A stretch of DNA of 64,000 nucleotides from Neiella marina (GTDB taxonomy: Bacteria > Pseudomonadota > Gammaproteobacteria > Enterobacterales > Neiellaceae). The position numbers and the translations under genes were made by a program. The notes under the pieces are model-generated. The model saw nothing but the letters and a program-made list of their open reading frames with translations, was not told the DNA's origin and made no database searches. The stretch covers positions 62,001-126,000 of the forward strand of contig NZ_NGNS01000002.1 of NCBI RefSeq assembly GCF_002165625.1, in the 5' to 3' direction. Shown piece by piece: positions 46,194 through 55,731 of this stretch (the stretch's first letter is position 1; each line of letters opens with the position of its first letter).

Positions 46194-47243
46194 ATGCTGA
46201 AGCAAATCGATATTAAGAACCTAACTGTATTTCCTGAAGCTTCGCTTAAGTTCTCTTCTGGGCTTAATGTGATTGTTGGTGAAAACGGCTGCGGTAAATC
46301 ACATCTCTTAAAAATGGCTTATGCCACGATTGCCGCCAGTGCGGCAGAAGGCAAAAAAATAGGCGCATCTGCTCCCACCAAGAGCCTGATGCAAAAAGTG
46401 TATGCAGACAAATTGGTGAATGTTCTAAGGCCAGAATCTTTAGGACGTCTGGCTCGCAGAAAGCAAGGGAGAGAACGTTGTGAGCTTCGCTTTGATTTTG
46501 AAGACTCACGACAAGATATTTCATACAGCTTTGCGACTTCTAGTAAGTCTGAAGTATTGATTGACAGCATTAATGAAGGGTGGCAACCCAAAGCGCCAGT
46601 ATTCTTTCCAACGCGAGAGCTGTTGACCATCTATCCCGGCTTTGTATCTCTCTATGATAATCATTACCTTGAGTTTGAAGAGTCGTATAGAGACTGCTGC
46701 ATATTACTTGGTGCTCCGGCGTTAAAAGGGCCAAGGGAAAAGACTGTTGCTAGTTTGCTTAAGCCGTTAGAAGAGGCGATGGGAGGCAAGGTTGTTTTAG
46801 ACAACAACGGTCGCTTCTACCTCTCTGTTCCCGGTCAGGGGAAAATGGAAATGCCATTGGTGGCCGAAGGCTTGCGTAAGTTAGCTATGGTGGCTCGCCT
46901 GATCAGCACAGGTTCTTTGCTGGATAAAGGTTACCTATTTTGGGATGAGCCGGAAACCAACCTAAACCCCAAGCTAATTAGGCTACTGGCCGAAATTATT
47001 TTGCACCTGGTTCAAAGCGGCATTCAGGTATTTATTGCAACCCACTCTCTTTTCCTATTGAGGGAGCTAGAGGTTTTATCCCTGGGCAGGAAAGCCAAGA
47101 AGTGTAAGAGCCGCTATTTTGCTCTTTCTCCTTCAGACAATGGGGTGAACATTGAGCAAGGGGATAGAGTGGATGAGCTGAATACGCTAGTGCTACTTGA
47201 TGAAGAATTAAAGCAATCTGAACGCTATATGGAGGCGGAGTAA
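46194..47243 (+). CDS. ABC/AAA_21-type ATPase in defence operon
   Basis: 349 aa from the ATG after AGGAGG. Walker A 'VIVGENGCGKSHLL', signature-like 'LVAEGLRKLAMVARL', Walker B 'YLFWDEPETNLNPKL' and switch 'FIATHSLFLL'. The architecture is that of small RecF/OLD-like ATPases without a TOPRIM domain, which often act with a separate effector encoded next door. The following gene is a nuclease-like protein two bases downstream, a natural partner. It lies nine bases after the methylase. Confidence 0.85.
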   Translation: MLKQIDIKNLTVFPEASLKFSSGLNVIVGENGCGKSHLLKMAYATIAASAAEGKKIGASAPTKSLMQKVYADKLVNVLRPESLGRLARRKQGRERCELRFDFEDSRQDISYSFATSSKSEVLIDSINEGWQPKAPVFFPTRELLTIYPGFVSLYDNHYLEFEESYRDCCILLGAPALKGPREKTVASLLKPLEEAMGGKVVLDNNGRFYLSVPGQGKMEMPLVAEGLRKLAMVARLISTGSLLDKGYLFWDEPETNLNPKLIRLLAEIILHLVQSGIQVFIATHSLFLLRELEVLSLGRKAKKCKSRYFALSPSDNGVNIEQGDRVDELNTLVLLDEELKQSERYMEAE

Positions 47244-47245
47244 TA

Positions 47246-47770
47246 ATGCCCCCTATTCAGCCTATTGAATTAACCGAAGATAGTTTGAAATTTACGTTTG
47301 CTGTGGGTGTTGAAGCTACTAAGTACGATGACTGGAGCCACTACAGGAATCAGTTCAACTCTGCTTTTGGCGGCACTAAGGCCGTAGACCTGATTGCGAT
47401 TGATAACGGCACAACATGGTTAATTGAAGTGAAAGACTACCGCGCCCACCGAAGAACTAAACCTATTGATTTAGGTGAAGAGGTGGCATTAAAGGTACGA
47501 GATACCCTAGCAGGGTTAGTGTCTGCAAAATTGCATGCCAATGATGCAGCGGAAAAAAGGTTTGCCAAAGAAGCGCTTAAACAACCCAGATTAAAAATTG
47601 CTCTACACCTTGAGCAACAGCGCAAGCCTTCAAAGTTGTTTCCCTTAGCCGTTGACCCGTCAAAGGTCAAAATGAAGCTAAAGCAGTGGCTTAAAGCGCT
47701 TGATGCACACCCAGCAATAGTTACTCAACAAACCCTGAAGCCAGAAATGAATTGGACAGTACAAGGATAA
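47246..47770 (+). CDS. Small PD-(D/E)XK nuclease-like protein
   Basis: 174 aa, unnamed family. 'GTKAVDLIAIDNGTTWLIEVKDYRAHRR' gives Asp, ten residues, then Glu-Val-Lys, the core of the PD-(D/E)XK phosphodiesterase fold. A Glu lies about 25 residues upstream as expected. The rest is helical and basic, ending after a Lys-rich helix. It is tightly packed between the ATPase (2-base gap) and the DUF499 gene (3-base gap), so it is an integral operon member. It is the best candidate for the nuclease effector of the system, which is inference from motif and context. Confidence 0.7.
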   Translation: MPPIQPIELTEDSLKFTFAVGVEATKYDDWSHYRNQFNSAFGGTKAVDLIAIDNGTTWLIEVKDYRAHRRTKPIDLGEEVALKVRDTLAGLVSAKLHANDAAEKRFAKEALKQPRLKIALHLEQQRKPSKLFPLAVDPSKVKMKLKQWLKALDAHPAIVTQQTLKPEMNWTVQG

Positions 47771-47773
47771 TTT

Positions 47774-50596
47774 ATGTACCTAAAACCATGGCGAGAACTT
47801 GCCCAACCGCACGAGGATGTCCGTTTAGGCAATTTCAAACAGTCCGAATTTGCGGCTGATATTACTCAAGTTGCAACCGGCACAGCGCCAGCTGAATACC
47901 AAGATGCTGCTCAGTTTTTCCAGCGCACCTTTATTACGGAAGGAATGCGTCTTCTATTGCGCTCTGTGGCCGAGCGACTTTCTGGTAAAGGTGGTGATCC
48001 TGTTATCCAGCTGCAAACAGCTTTTGGTGGTGGTAAAACACATACTATGTTGGCAGTTTTCCATTTGGCTAGCCGTAAAGTTGCTGTTAACCAACTTCAA
48101 GGTATCCCGCCTATTCTAGATGAGGCTAATATCTCGGAGTTGCCAATGGCGCATGTTGCTGTACTTGATGGCATTAAGCTTTCCCCCAGTCAATCTCAAA
48201 AGCACGGCAACCTCGAAACGAATACCCTATGGGGGGAGTTGGCCTATCAGCTGCTTGGAGCTGAGGGTTATGCGATTGTTGAAGGTGCTGATAAAGATGG
48301 TACATCGCCGGGCAAAGAGGCGTTAAGAGAACTAATCTCCAAAGCCGCTCCTTGTGTGATCTTAATGGATGAGTTGGTGGCTTATATTCGCCAATTAGAT
48401 TCCGGCAAGAGCTATAAAGGCGGTACTTTTGAGTCAAATATCTCGTTTATTCAGGCTCTCACTGAAGCCATGAAGGCTGTGCCTGATGCAATCTTATTGG
48501 CCTCTTTACCTGAGTCAGAGGTGGAGGTTGGCGGAACCATGGGTAAGCTGGCTCTGGATTCGCTAGAGAAATATTTTGGTCGTGTGGAGTCGGTTTGGAA
48601 ACCTGTTGCTACAGAAGAAGCATTTGAGATTGTTAGGCGTCGCCTGTTTGATACAACTGGAAGCCAGAACGATGTTGAGGCTGTTTGTCGAGAATTCACA
48701 AAGTTCTATAAGGACAACGCCGATAAGCTACCTGTTGATGTGCAAGACAACCACTACTATGAGCGTTTAGTCAGTTCGTTCCCTATTCACCCTGAAATCT
48801 TTGACCGATTGTATGAGGATTGGTCCACGCTGGATAAGTTCCAGAGAACGCGTGGCGTGCTTCAATACATGGCTATTGTGATCCACAGGCTTTGGCAAGA
48901 AAACGATAAAGATCCGTTCATTATGCCGGGCTCATTACCCATGTTTGATGCAAATGTGGTGAACAAGAGTATTCACTACTTGCCTCAGGGGTGGGAGCCT
49001 GTTATTGAACGTGAGATTGATGGGCCTAAGTCCATTCCTCAGGAAATTGATAGTGACTCACGGTTTGGTTCTATTCAGGCGGCTCGAAGGGCTACGCGTA
49101 CTATTTTCCTAGGTAGTGCCCCTTCAAATGCGACTCAAGCTGTCCGTGGCATTAAAGAAGAACGTATCTTATTGGGATGTGCTATTCCTGGCCAGGTGAT
49201 GGGAACATATGAAGATGTATTGCGTCGCCTCCGAGATCAGGAGCAATACCTCTATTCGGATCGTGACACTTATTGGTATGACACTAAGCCTAATCTCCGC
49301 AGAGAAATGGAGAGCCGCAAGGCCAACTTCAATAACAAAGATGATGTTTATCCTCACATTCAGCAAAATGTTCAACGGTTGTTTAGAGGAAGCCATAATT
49401 TTGGTGGTGTGCATGTTTTCACTGCCTCAGGTGATATTCCTGATGATGTATCACTGCGCTTAGTTGTCTTATCTCCTGATGCCGCAATGCGAAGAGGCAA
49501 AACAGATACGGCTGAAGCTGCGGCAAAGGAAATATTGTTCAACCGTGGCCAACAGCCCCGTCAGAAACAAAACAGGCTGATTTTTTTGGCACCTGATCTT
49601 GATGCCATCATGCTTCTAAAAGATCAGGCTCGAACATTTTTGGCGTGGCGTAGCATTGTAAGTGACGCGGAAAATGATCGTTTGAACTTGGATCGCCTTC
49701 AATTTAAGCAGGCTAAAACTAGTAAGGATGCGGCAGAATCTCAGTTGAATCAGTCCATTCGTAATTCCTTCAAGTGGCTGCTCTGTCCATTGCAAGAGGA
49801 GTTCAGAGGTCAACTGGATCTGGTTTGGGAGCACGATACTATTTCCCCAATGGCACAGGTTTTAGTTCAGGAAATAGAGAAGAAACTATATGAAAACGAG
49901 TGGCTGATCTCTGAGTGGAGTGCGCTTCACCTGAATAACACCTTGAAGCAATGGTACTTCAAAAATGGAGTGGTTGAGGTGCCGGTAGTGAAAGCTTGGC
50001 AAGACTTCTGTAATTACCTTTACATGCCTCGTCTTGCCAATGGAAATGTGCTGCTAAGAGCCATTCAGCATGGAATTGGTTACGAAGAGTATTTTGCATT
50101 TGCTGATGGCAAAGATGGAGATCGATATCTTGGCTTTGACCATAAGCATGGCAATGTTTTCACTTATGATGATGACAGTCTGCTCATCGAAGCTGAACAT
50201 GCAACAGCGTACGCCGAAAGCCTTCAAAAACCAACCGATGAGCTTGGCGGGAATGAGGATGCTCCATCAACACCTGACGTTGGTGGAAATACTCCAACAC
50301 CTACCACTGGTGGAACGAACGCTACTCCGTCTACACCAGAGCGACCGACTATAAGGCCAAAACACAACTTTTATGGCACAGTAAATATTAATCCTGTTCG
50401 CGCCAAAATGGACTTCTCTGAGGTCATTGATGAAGTGGTTGAACTATTCAGTTCTAAGTTGGGCGTGGAAGTTGAAATCTCCGTTGAAATCCAAGCGAAA
50501 CATACCGGCTCAGGCTTTGATGAGTCAACTCAGCGAGCAGTGAAAGAGAACTGTAATGTACTGCGCTTTGGAAGTGCTGAGTTTGAGGAGCAATAA
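47774..50596 (+). CDS. DUF499 (COG1483-like) P-loop ATPase
   Basis: 940 aa. Walker A '[20 protein letters not shown]' and Walker B '[17 protein letters not shown]' are in the typical DUF499 context. A Pro/Thr/Gly-rich linker (about residues 828-860, '[19 protein letters not shown]') separates a small C-terminal domain ('[20 protein letters not shown]...'). Members accompany DUF1156 methylases and helicases in antiviral islands. It is last in the six-gene operon. Its molecular task is not established; ATP-driven recognition or signalling is likely. Confidence 0.9.
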   Translation: MYLKPWRELAQPHEDVRLGNFKQSEFAADITQVATGTAPAEYQDAAQFFQRTFITEGMRLLLRSVAERLSGKGGDPVIQLQTAFGGGKTHTMLAVFHLASRKVAVNQLQGIPPILDEANISELPMAHVAVLDGIKLSPSQSQKHGNLETNTLWGELAYQLLGAEGYAIVEGADKDGTSPGKEALRELISKAAPCVILMDELVAYIRQLDSGKSYKGGTFESNISFIQALTEAMKAVPDAILLASLPESEVEVGGTMGKLALDSLEKYFGRVESVWKPVATEEAFEIVRRRLFDTTGSQNDVEAVCREFTKFYKDNADKLPVDVQDNHYYERLVSSFPIHPEIFDRLYEDWSTLDKFQRTRGVLQYMAIVIHRLWQENDKDPFIMPGSLPMFDANVVNKSIHYLPQGWEPVIEREIDGPKSIPQEIDSDSRFGSIQAARRATRTIFLGSAPSNATQAVRGIKEERILLGCAIPGQVMGTYEDVLRRLRDQEQYLYSDRDTYWYDTKPNLRREMESRKANFNNKDDVYPHIQQNVQRLFRGSHNFGGVHVFTASGDIPDDVSLRLVVLSPDAAMRRGKTDTAEAAAKEILFNRGQQPRQKQNRLIFLAPDLDAIMLLKDQARTFLAWRSIVSDAENDRLNLDRLQFKQAKTSKDAAESQLNQSIRNSFKWLLCPLQEEFRGQLDLVWEHDTISPMAQVLVQEIEKKLYENEWLISEWSALHLNNTLKQWYFKNGVVEVPVVKAWQDFCNYLYMPRLANGNVLLRAIQHGIGYEEYFAFADGKDGDRYLGFDHKHGNVFTYDDDSLLIEAEHATAYAESLQKPTDELGGNEDAPSTPDVGGNTPTPTTGGTNATPSTPERPTIRPKHNFYGTVNINPVRAKMDFSEVIDEVVELFSSKLGVEVEISVEIQAKHTGSGFDESTQRAVKENCNVLRFGSAEFEEQ

Positions 50597-50769
50597 TTCC
50601 TAGGCCAACTTCTTGACAGGAAGGCGAAGATACCACTTGAGCAAGAAAATACGAGCTGAAGTCCAAGGTAGACGACTAGATAACGCTTTGAAGTACTGAT
50701 GCATATTAGCTCAGATCTAATTTGGCAGTTACCCAATTTTGATGCGGTGATTGCCAATCTAGATTTGAG

Positions 50770-51237
50770 CTAAGTTCTTTCCACCAATACAGAACATTTA
50801 CGTTGAATTGCGGCAACATGTGACTCAGGAGCAGGATCTGCTCTTGATATAACATTGGCGGATTTACCGATCTCTTTATTCAGCCATTTGTCTATGTAGA
50901 TTAAAGCAGACTTAGCAGTGTTGACCTCTGCTAGCTCTGTTCGCTCAAGGGTCAGACGCAAGTCTTCGATGCCTTCGCTAGATAGCACCAGAAGTACCTG
51001 CTCTTCGTCTTCATAGGCTCGACAGAAACAAAGCTCATGAAGCTCAACTAATGTGCCGTATACAGCACCTTGTAGGCTCAGCGAATAGATGTTGTCATTT
51101 GACAACAGCTTCATGAAAAGAGGGCGGTAAGGCTCTCCTTCTGTACCACCACAATGGTCTATCGCATCGTTGATGGCGTCCTCAAATTTGCTGTTGAATT
51201 TGATCGGCAGATTGTCTTGAAAAAGCTGATAGCGCAT
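50770..51237 (-). CDS. Conserved element protein bordering the cargo (element 2 copy)
   Basis: 155 aa. The N-terminal ~125 residues match 21931-22410; the C-terminal tail is different. Both copies face the incoming cargo convergently, here 173 bases from the DUF499 stop. The protein is soluble and unrecognised. The conserved upstream region continues for about 130 bases to the shared palindrome. Confidence 0.75.
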   Translation of the reverse strand: MRYQLFQDNLPIKFNSKFEDAINDAIDHCGGTEGEPYRPLFMKLLSNDNIYSLSLQGAVYGTLVELHELCFCRAYEDEEQVLLVLSSEGIEDLRLTLERTELAEVNTAKSALIYIDKWLNKEIGKSANVISRADPAPESHVAAIQRKCSVLVERT

Positions 51238-51542
51238 AGCGTAACTCGATAGTTGTTTTCACTAGCATCAAATTATTGTTATCGAGTCGAGATCTTCAGA
51301 AATGCTGCTGAACAAGCGTAATTGCGCATTCAGAAAAGCGGGTGACTTTAATGTGCATTAACGTCACCTGCCTTCGTGAAATCACTAGAGCTATGGGAAA
51401 TTTACTTGTCCGCTTCCTCTAAGCTGAAACAGATTTAATTGGAGTTGTCTACAATGAGCGGTGAAAAAATACTCCAAAATAGTTTAAAAATTGATCGGCC
51501 TGTTCTAGCCTAAATTAGTAAACGGGACAGGGACGTTTAATT
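51238..51542. other. Conserved non-coding border, then AT-rich spacer
   Basis: The first ~130 bases are alignable with 22411-22550 of element 1 and end in the palindrome. The remainder holds no gene that I can support; it probably carries promoter sequence for 51543. Confidence 0.6.
51341..51368. repeat. Palindrome at cargo border (copy 3)
   Basis: GGTGACTTTAATG and CATTAACGTCACC arms, one mismatch; homologous to 22521-22550. It stands at the same point relative to the conserved border gene. Confidence 0.7.
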
Positions 51543-51785
51543 GTGGGACACTTTTTTAAAGTTGTAGGCTGGGCTATCTTGTCTGTCTGTATAGCCTCTT
51601 GCAAATCTACCATCGTTGATATAGCGCCCCTTGAAGTAGAATTTCAAGGGGAAGCTGCTTCGACACATATCAGTATTGATTCAATTTCGACATGGGAGTC
51701 GTATGTTGAGGAACTACAACCCGCATTTTCAATAAGTGAAAAAGATGCACTTAAGCAGGTTGTTCCAACAACTTTGCGATTTTAG
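51543..51785 (+). CDS. Small lipoprotein candidate, possibly truncated
   Basis: 80 aa from GTG 51543 with a lipoprotein-like signal ('ILSVCIASCKS', lipobox IASC), preceded by GGGACG. The frame ends at TAG 51783, but translation past this stop stays open for about 34 more codons and still reads as protein-like (DDLKTALGLVAKIAP...). The gene may therefore be interrupted by an in-frame nonsense mutation. Family not recognised. Confidence 0.45.
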   Translation: MGHFFKVVGWAILSVCIASCKSTIVDIAPLEVEFQGEAASTHISIDSISTWESYVEELQPAFSISEKDALKQVVPTTLRF

Positions 51786-52151
51786 GATGATTTAAAGACT
51801 GCGTTGGGTTTGGTTGCGAAAATTGCTCCTACAACTGACTCGCTCACTCGCTCACTCGCACAATCACCTCCAACAAAGACTCAATAGCAAAGGGTGAATA
51901 TACCTAAAAACCAAGCATGGTTCTGCCCCAAGCATGTTTCGATTTCTTTCGTGCCAAGCCATCGGATGCAATAAGTCCATAAGGCTCCTATTAACGTAGG
52001 TTCAGTAGCTGTTAGTGATGGGTCTACAGGGGAAATAGGTCATAATCAAAAGGGTATATCGAGAAGAAGCTTAAGAACAAAAATATTTTGCGTAGACAGG
52101 GCTAACGGTTGAAGGTTTGGAGGCATGTTTCGAAACATGCCTCCAACAAAT
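51786..52151. other. Non-coding region with a perfect 26-bp palindrome
   Basis: No intact gene. A possible read-through remnant of the lipoprotein frame reaches about 51887. At 52119-52144 a perfect palindrome (left half GGAGGCATGTTTC, then its complement) lies just downstream of the crystallin-like gene and may terminate it. Confidence 0.55.
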
Positions 52152-52811
52152 TTACTGATTTAGACCTTCAGCAGGGCAAATATCATCCGATACGAGCGCA
52201 AATGACGAAGTGTCGTCGTTAAAGCTATAATTTGCAAGGCTTGGGTGATCGCCTGACTTCAGAGTGAGTTTTGTACCCGAAAAGCTAACATCTTTAAATA
52301 AGTGAATGCAGCTACCCTCGCCAACTTCAACCGAAGATATTTTGTCCCTCCAGTCTCGATTAAAGTCTTCACTCTTAGAGATCTTGGAAGCTGAATAGCC
52401 GACTGGTAGTTTCATTGAGCCACCAGAGAAGTTTCCATTCACATAAAGCGTGGTCATAACACTTGGGTCGCAAACCTCACTATCAAAAATATGCAAAGAT
52501 GTGATGGTATTTCCCCAGCCGCCCCAGTTATCGGTCAGTTTCTCATAAGTACCTTCAGTGAAGTATTCTGGAGAACGCTCGTAACCTTTGTCTTTAAAAA
52601 CCACAAGACAAGTTTCAGATCCGATTACTTCTATAGATGAAATGCTATCATTCCAGCCTATTTGGCCTAATGCGGGAAGAGATGTACCGCTATAAACACT
52701 CATCGCTTTACCGTCCAGCTCGTTACCTTTATAAAGAGTAGCTTCGCCTGACATAGAAGATGCCGATATCATGGTAAATGTTATTAAAGAAGAAATTTTT
52801 AGAAAATTCAT
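52152..52811 (-). CDS. Secreted beta/gamma-crystallin-like protein A
   Basis: 219 aa with a signal peptide (about residues 1-23). The body consists of repeated Greek-key motifs: 'LYKGNELDGKAMSVYSG' then 'WNDSISSIEV', and later 'LYVNGNFSGGSMKLPVG' then 'WRDKISSVEV', 'LFKDVSFSGTKLTL' then 'FNDDTSSFAL'. The N/D-x-x-S-S signatures are the Ca2+-binding element of microbial beta/gamma-crystallins. Four cysteines are regularly placed. Predicted extracellular or periplasmic; function unknown, possibly Ca2+ stabilised adhesion or an inhibitor. Related to 55066-55731. Confidence 0.8.
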   Translation of the reverse strand: MNFLKISSLITFTMISASSMSGEATLYKGNELDGKAMSVYSGTSLPALGQIGWNDSISSIEVIGSETCLVVFKDKGYERSPEYFTEGTYEKLTDNWGGWGNTITSLHIFDSEVCDPSVMTTLYVNGNFSGGSMKLPVGYSASKISKSEDFNRDWRDKISSVEVGEGSCIHLFKDVSFSGTKLTLKSGDHPSLANYSFNDDTSSFALVSDDICPAEGLNQ

Positions 52812-53292
52812 AATGCTTATCCATTAGCAGTTATTTAATACGAAAAAGTAGGACTATAGTCCTAGCAAAGAAATTTTATAGGCCGATAATACAGTATGTC
52901 AATACTGTTTAGGAATATTAACAATATGCGGTTAAAGAGGCGGAATGTCGCCTTTATGGATTTAAATACATATGATCGCCAACCTTCATGGCGAAACGAT
53001 AGCTGCGAACCTTATATCAGCCACAGTGACGATATAAAGAATGCGAATGTGTTATCAAAGAGCCTCGACGATAAGTAATATGGCAACTAGAGCTACATCA
53101 GAAAAGCGCAACTTGCTGACAGTAGGAATGATGTTATGCACGGATTTTGCTTCTCATTTTCTAAACGTATTTATCTTACAGAAAAGAGACAATACCACGA
53201 GCGAAGCCCTGACTAGAAAATGAATAATTAATATTTAATTATCAATGGACTGGTTAACTGAGAGGCCTAAAGAAACCTAAAGACCTAGTGTC
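52812..53292. other. AT-rich gene-poor region
   Basis: Only short frames without ribosome sites. Contains a small AGGCG/CGCCT hairpin near 52940. No gene supported. Confidence 0.5.
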
Positions 53293-54120
53293 CTAGGTCA
53301 GGTGTTCTTTTATGGCAATATATTTATCTGATTCAAGGTGCTTAATAATTTGGCGGCGCTGCGCCATTGAAAACAGCTTAGAAAATTTATTTTCTGGTCG
53401 AAATATGCCTTTTGGGGTCTCATTTTTCCAAGTTTCTGTTGATAGTACGTGCGCAGTGTTTCCAGTTTCATTGTTAAGCATATTTGAGTAAAAATTTAGC
53501 CCTGTTTCATTGCATAGGCGCCTGAGTTCTTTTTCTGGATATGAAATGAAATCTTCAAATAGAACGAAACTGTGTCTCGGTTTTTCTATAAGTTTGTATT
53601 GAGTACTAATAGCTTTGTTCCACTGTTTGATAGCATACTGGCAGTTGGCTTGGCGAGGAAAATTATCTGGATATTTATTGGCTCTATCAACAATCGAAGC
53701 AACTACATCGGCCCCTTCCCGAACTACATGAATAATGTGCGAGTTTTCTATGTATAACGGAATTTTATGTGCGTGATAATAGTGTCGAGGGGTTTTCTCT
53801 AACCAAGCCGAACAACCTGCACTAATCGCGATAGAGTCGAGCTTTTCGCTTATAAGGCTCAAGGTGGAGCTGACCTTGAAGGCACTTGGGGTAGGTGATA
53901 TCGGTAAGCCTAAACGTTCTTCTAGTTTATTAAGGCTTTTCCATTCTTTCCTTGAGCTTAGTCCAAACAGCGAAAAAATATTTGGTATTTCCCGCATTCC
54001 TAAAGCTTTTAATAGAAAGCCAGTTTCTGGAAACGTTTTTATTTCAGGGGAGCGAGCAAAACTACTCTGAACAACAGTTGTTCCAGAGCGAGAGCAACCT
54101 ACAATAAATAATCTTTTCAA
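53293..54120 (-). CDS. Sulfotransferase-family protein
   Basis: 275 aa. The 5'-phosphosulfate-binding loop is 'IVGCSRSGTTVVQSSFARSPEI' at the N-terminus, and a 3'-phosphate-binding segment is 'IIHVVREGADVVASIVDR', together typical of PAPS-dependent sulfotransferases. No membrane segment, so cytosolic. It would transfer sulfate to a carbohydrate or lipid; a surface glycan is possible but not shown. Start TTG at 54120 with AAGAG upstream. It stands alone in the third cargo slot of element 2. Confidence 0.8.
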   Translation of the reverse strand: MKRLFIVGCSRSGTTVVQSSFARSPEIKTFPETGFLLKALGMREIPNIFSLFGLSSRKEWKSLNKLEERLGLPISPTPSAFKVSSTLSLISEKLDSIAISAGCSAWLEKTPRHYYHAHKIPLYIENSHIIHVVREGADVVASIVDRANKYPDNFPRQANCQYAIKQWNKAISTQYKLIEKPRHSFVLFEDFISYPEKELRRLCNETGLNFYSNMLNNETGNTAHVLSTETWKNETPKGIFRPENKFSKLFSMAQRRQIIKHLESDKYIAIKEHLT

Positions 54121-54218
54121 CTTAAACTCTTAAATAGTTGAGATGGAGAGATTTCTACCAGTATGAGTTAAATAATTACGACTCATTGAGAAGCAATAAA
54201 ACATGTGACAGCGATGTA

Positions 54219-54512
54219 TTACCTTGAAGCATTAGAAAAATTAAATTCTAAGTCTTTAGTCTGTCGCGCCCACCAAGGCCTTCTTGTTATGTCAATAACT
54301 TGAATGATTGGCTTTTTGGCCTCCTCTGTCAGCATTAATTTTTGGAGTTTTGGACTATTTCTAACGGCCTCTAAGGCGAAGATCTCCGCACTTTCTTCGT
54401 CTTCAGCTACGATGGTTAAATCGACTTCGAACTCGACTAACTCGGGGAATTCATCTAGATCAAGCCTAAAATTCTCTCCCTTAATAGAGACTAAGTATTT
54501 CAAATCACTCAC
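54219..54512 (-). CDS. Small acidic hypothetical protein
   Basis: 97 aa, acidic with a beta-alpha pattern ('VEFEVDLTIVAEDEESAEIFALEAVRNSPKL'), no signal peptide, unrecognised. Followed on the same strand, after about 100 bases, by the sulfotransferase gene. AAAGGTGAGTG precedes the ATG and supports it as a real gene. Confidence 0.55.
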   Translation of the reverse strand: MSDLKYLVSIKGENFRLDLDEFPELVEFEVDLTIVAEDEESAEIFALEAVRNSPKLQKLMLTEEAKKPIIQVIDITRRPWWARQTKDLEFNFSNASR

Positions 54513-55065
54513 CTTTGGTGTTTACTCAGCTAACAAGCTGAAAGTTCAATAGGGATGTACTGTACTGGAAAGGAGTACCTTCTCTTATTGTAACTTGTTC
54601 ACTGTACGCGTAGTAAAGTATTTTTCAAGAACTGTTTAGGAGTCAAATATATATTGTAGTAATGTTCTGAAGAGGTTGTGAATCAGTGAAAAAGTTAGTC
54701 TGGACTAGCTGCTTATCCTTGGAGGTGTCGTCGATATGTTGGTTGCGTAACGGAAAATGTTTGTCCATTGCGTAGGGAGCTCGGATTGTATTTACAGTTA
54801 GCTTTCTGGGCTCGGTATCTAAAAGGTTCGACCTTTACCTCATATTAGAGCTGCCTTGAGTTGCTTAATATTAAACGGCCTAGTTGTTTCTCAGCCCATT
54901 TTTAATTAACTTTTACTCACAATTATGTTTCCTTGCTAAATGTTATGGAGACCACATAAAAGTCATAGCAAAAGCAAAACCCCTACTAATTGCTTAACAG
55001 GGGTTTTGTAAAAGAGCCAGCCTAGCTGGAAGCTTTTAAGTTTTAGCTAAACAGCATCGGAAAAA
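54513..55065. other. Gene-poor region with a bidirectional terminator
   Basis: No gene supported. AAAACCCCT/AGGGGTTTT at 54976-55008 forms a terminator downstream of the 55066 gene. The rest is AT-rich with no clear structure. Confidence 0.55.
54976..55008. terminator. Intrinsic terminator of crystallin-like gene B
   Basis: AAAACCCCT and AGGGGTTTT arms separated by a 14-15 base loop, with T or A runs contributed by the stem ends; works for the minus-strand gene at 55066. Confidence 0.7.
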
Positions 55066-55731
55066 CTAGGGGTATACCACATCACCAGAGCAGTTCCAGC
55101 CCTTGTCGCTTACGATTTTCAATGAAGCATGATTACTGATTTCACTAGGAAGAGATGTCATAGAGCTCGTAGCTTGCAGAACAGGACCATGGTCGCCATA
55201 ATCCTCGTGTTGATATAGCTTTGCGCATGCTCCACTGCCAACTTTTATGGATTCAATTTCGTCCGTCCAGTCGCTGTCAAGCTCAGAGGTATCGTCCAAA
55301 CTGCTAATTGAAAAGCCAATAGGAAGCGCCATGTCATTTCCTCCATAATTAGTTTTCTTATAGAAGTAAGTTAATGAACTTTCGTCGCAAGCCCCCTGAA
55401 CTACGTGGATCGCAGTTGCCTTATTATTAAAATCGATTTCGCCAAGATCAACGTGTGACTCTGAGAGGATAACGAGTTTTCCATCAAAGCCCTTATCACT
55501 AAACAACATTGCGCAAACGTTGTCTCCAACTACTTGGATTGAGCTAATCTCATCATTCCATGATGGTTTCATTTGGCCCAAACGCCCGACGGATTGTCCA
55601 GGATAGAATCGTTTTACTGCACCTTTAAGGTACGTATCGGAGTAGACATCTACATATGCGTAAGGGTTTGCGAGTGCATTTGCTGAAAAGAGGGAAGCTC
55701 CTAATAGAGTAGCTATCAATAAATTTTTCAT
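55066..55731 (-). CDS. Secreted beta/gamma-crystallin-like protein B
   Basis: 221 aa with a clear signal peptide ending ANALA-NPYA. Greek-key repeats: 'VYSDTYLKGAVKRFYPG' then 'WNDEISSIQV', 'YKKTNYGGNDMALPIG' then 'WTDEIESIKV', and a weaker last motif. Same overall plan and cysteine spacing as 52152-52811, so the two are diverged paralogues within one cargo region. The last Ca2+-type motif has lost its serines. AAGGA precedes the start. Confidence 0.8.
   Translation of the reverse strand: MKNLLIATLLGASLFSANALANPYAYVDVYSDTYLKGAVKRFYPGQSVGRLGQMKPSWNDEISSIQVVGDNVCAMLFSDKGFDGKLVILSESHVDLGEIDFNNKATAIHVVQGACDESSLTYFYKKTNYGGNDMALPIGFSISSLDDTSELDSDWTDEIESIKVGSGACAKLYQHEDYGDHGPVLQATSSMTSLPSEISNHASLKIVSDKGWNCSGDVVYP

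Noticed and set aside
38834..50596. Canonical DISARM or BREX
   Set aside because: There is a DrmD-like helicase and a DUF1156 methylase but no DrmA, DrmB or DrmC, and no BrxC, PglX or PglZ; the DUF499 ATPase points to a different grouping.
52896..53223. Two 60-aa frames between the crystallin-like and sulfotransferase genes
   Set aside because: No ribosome sites, mutually overlapping, no recognisable features.
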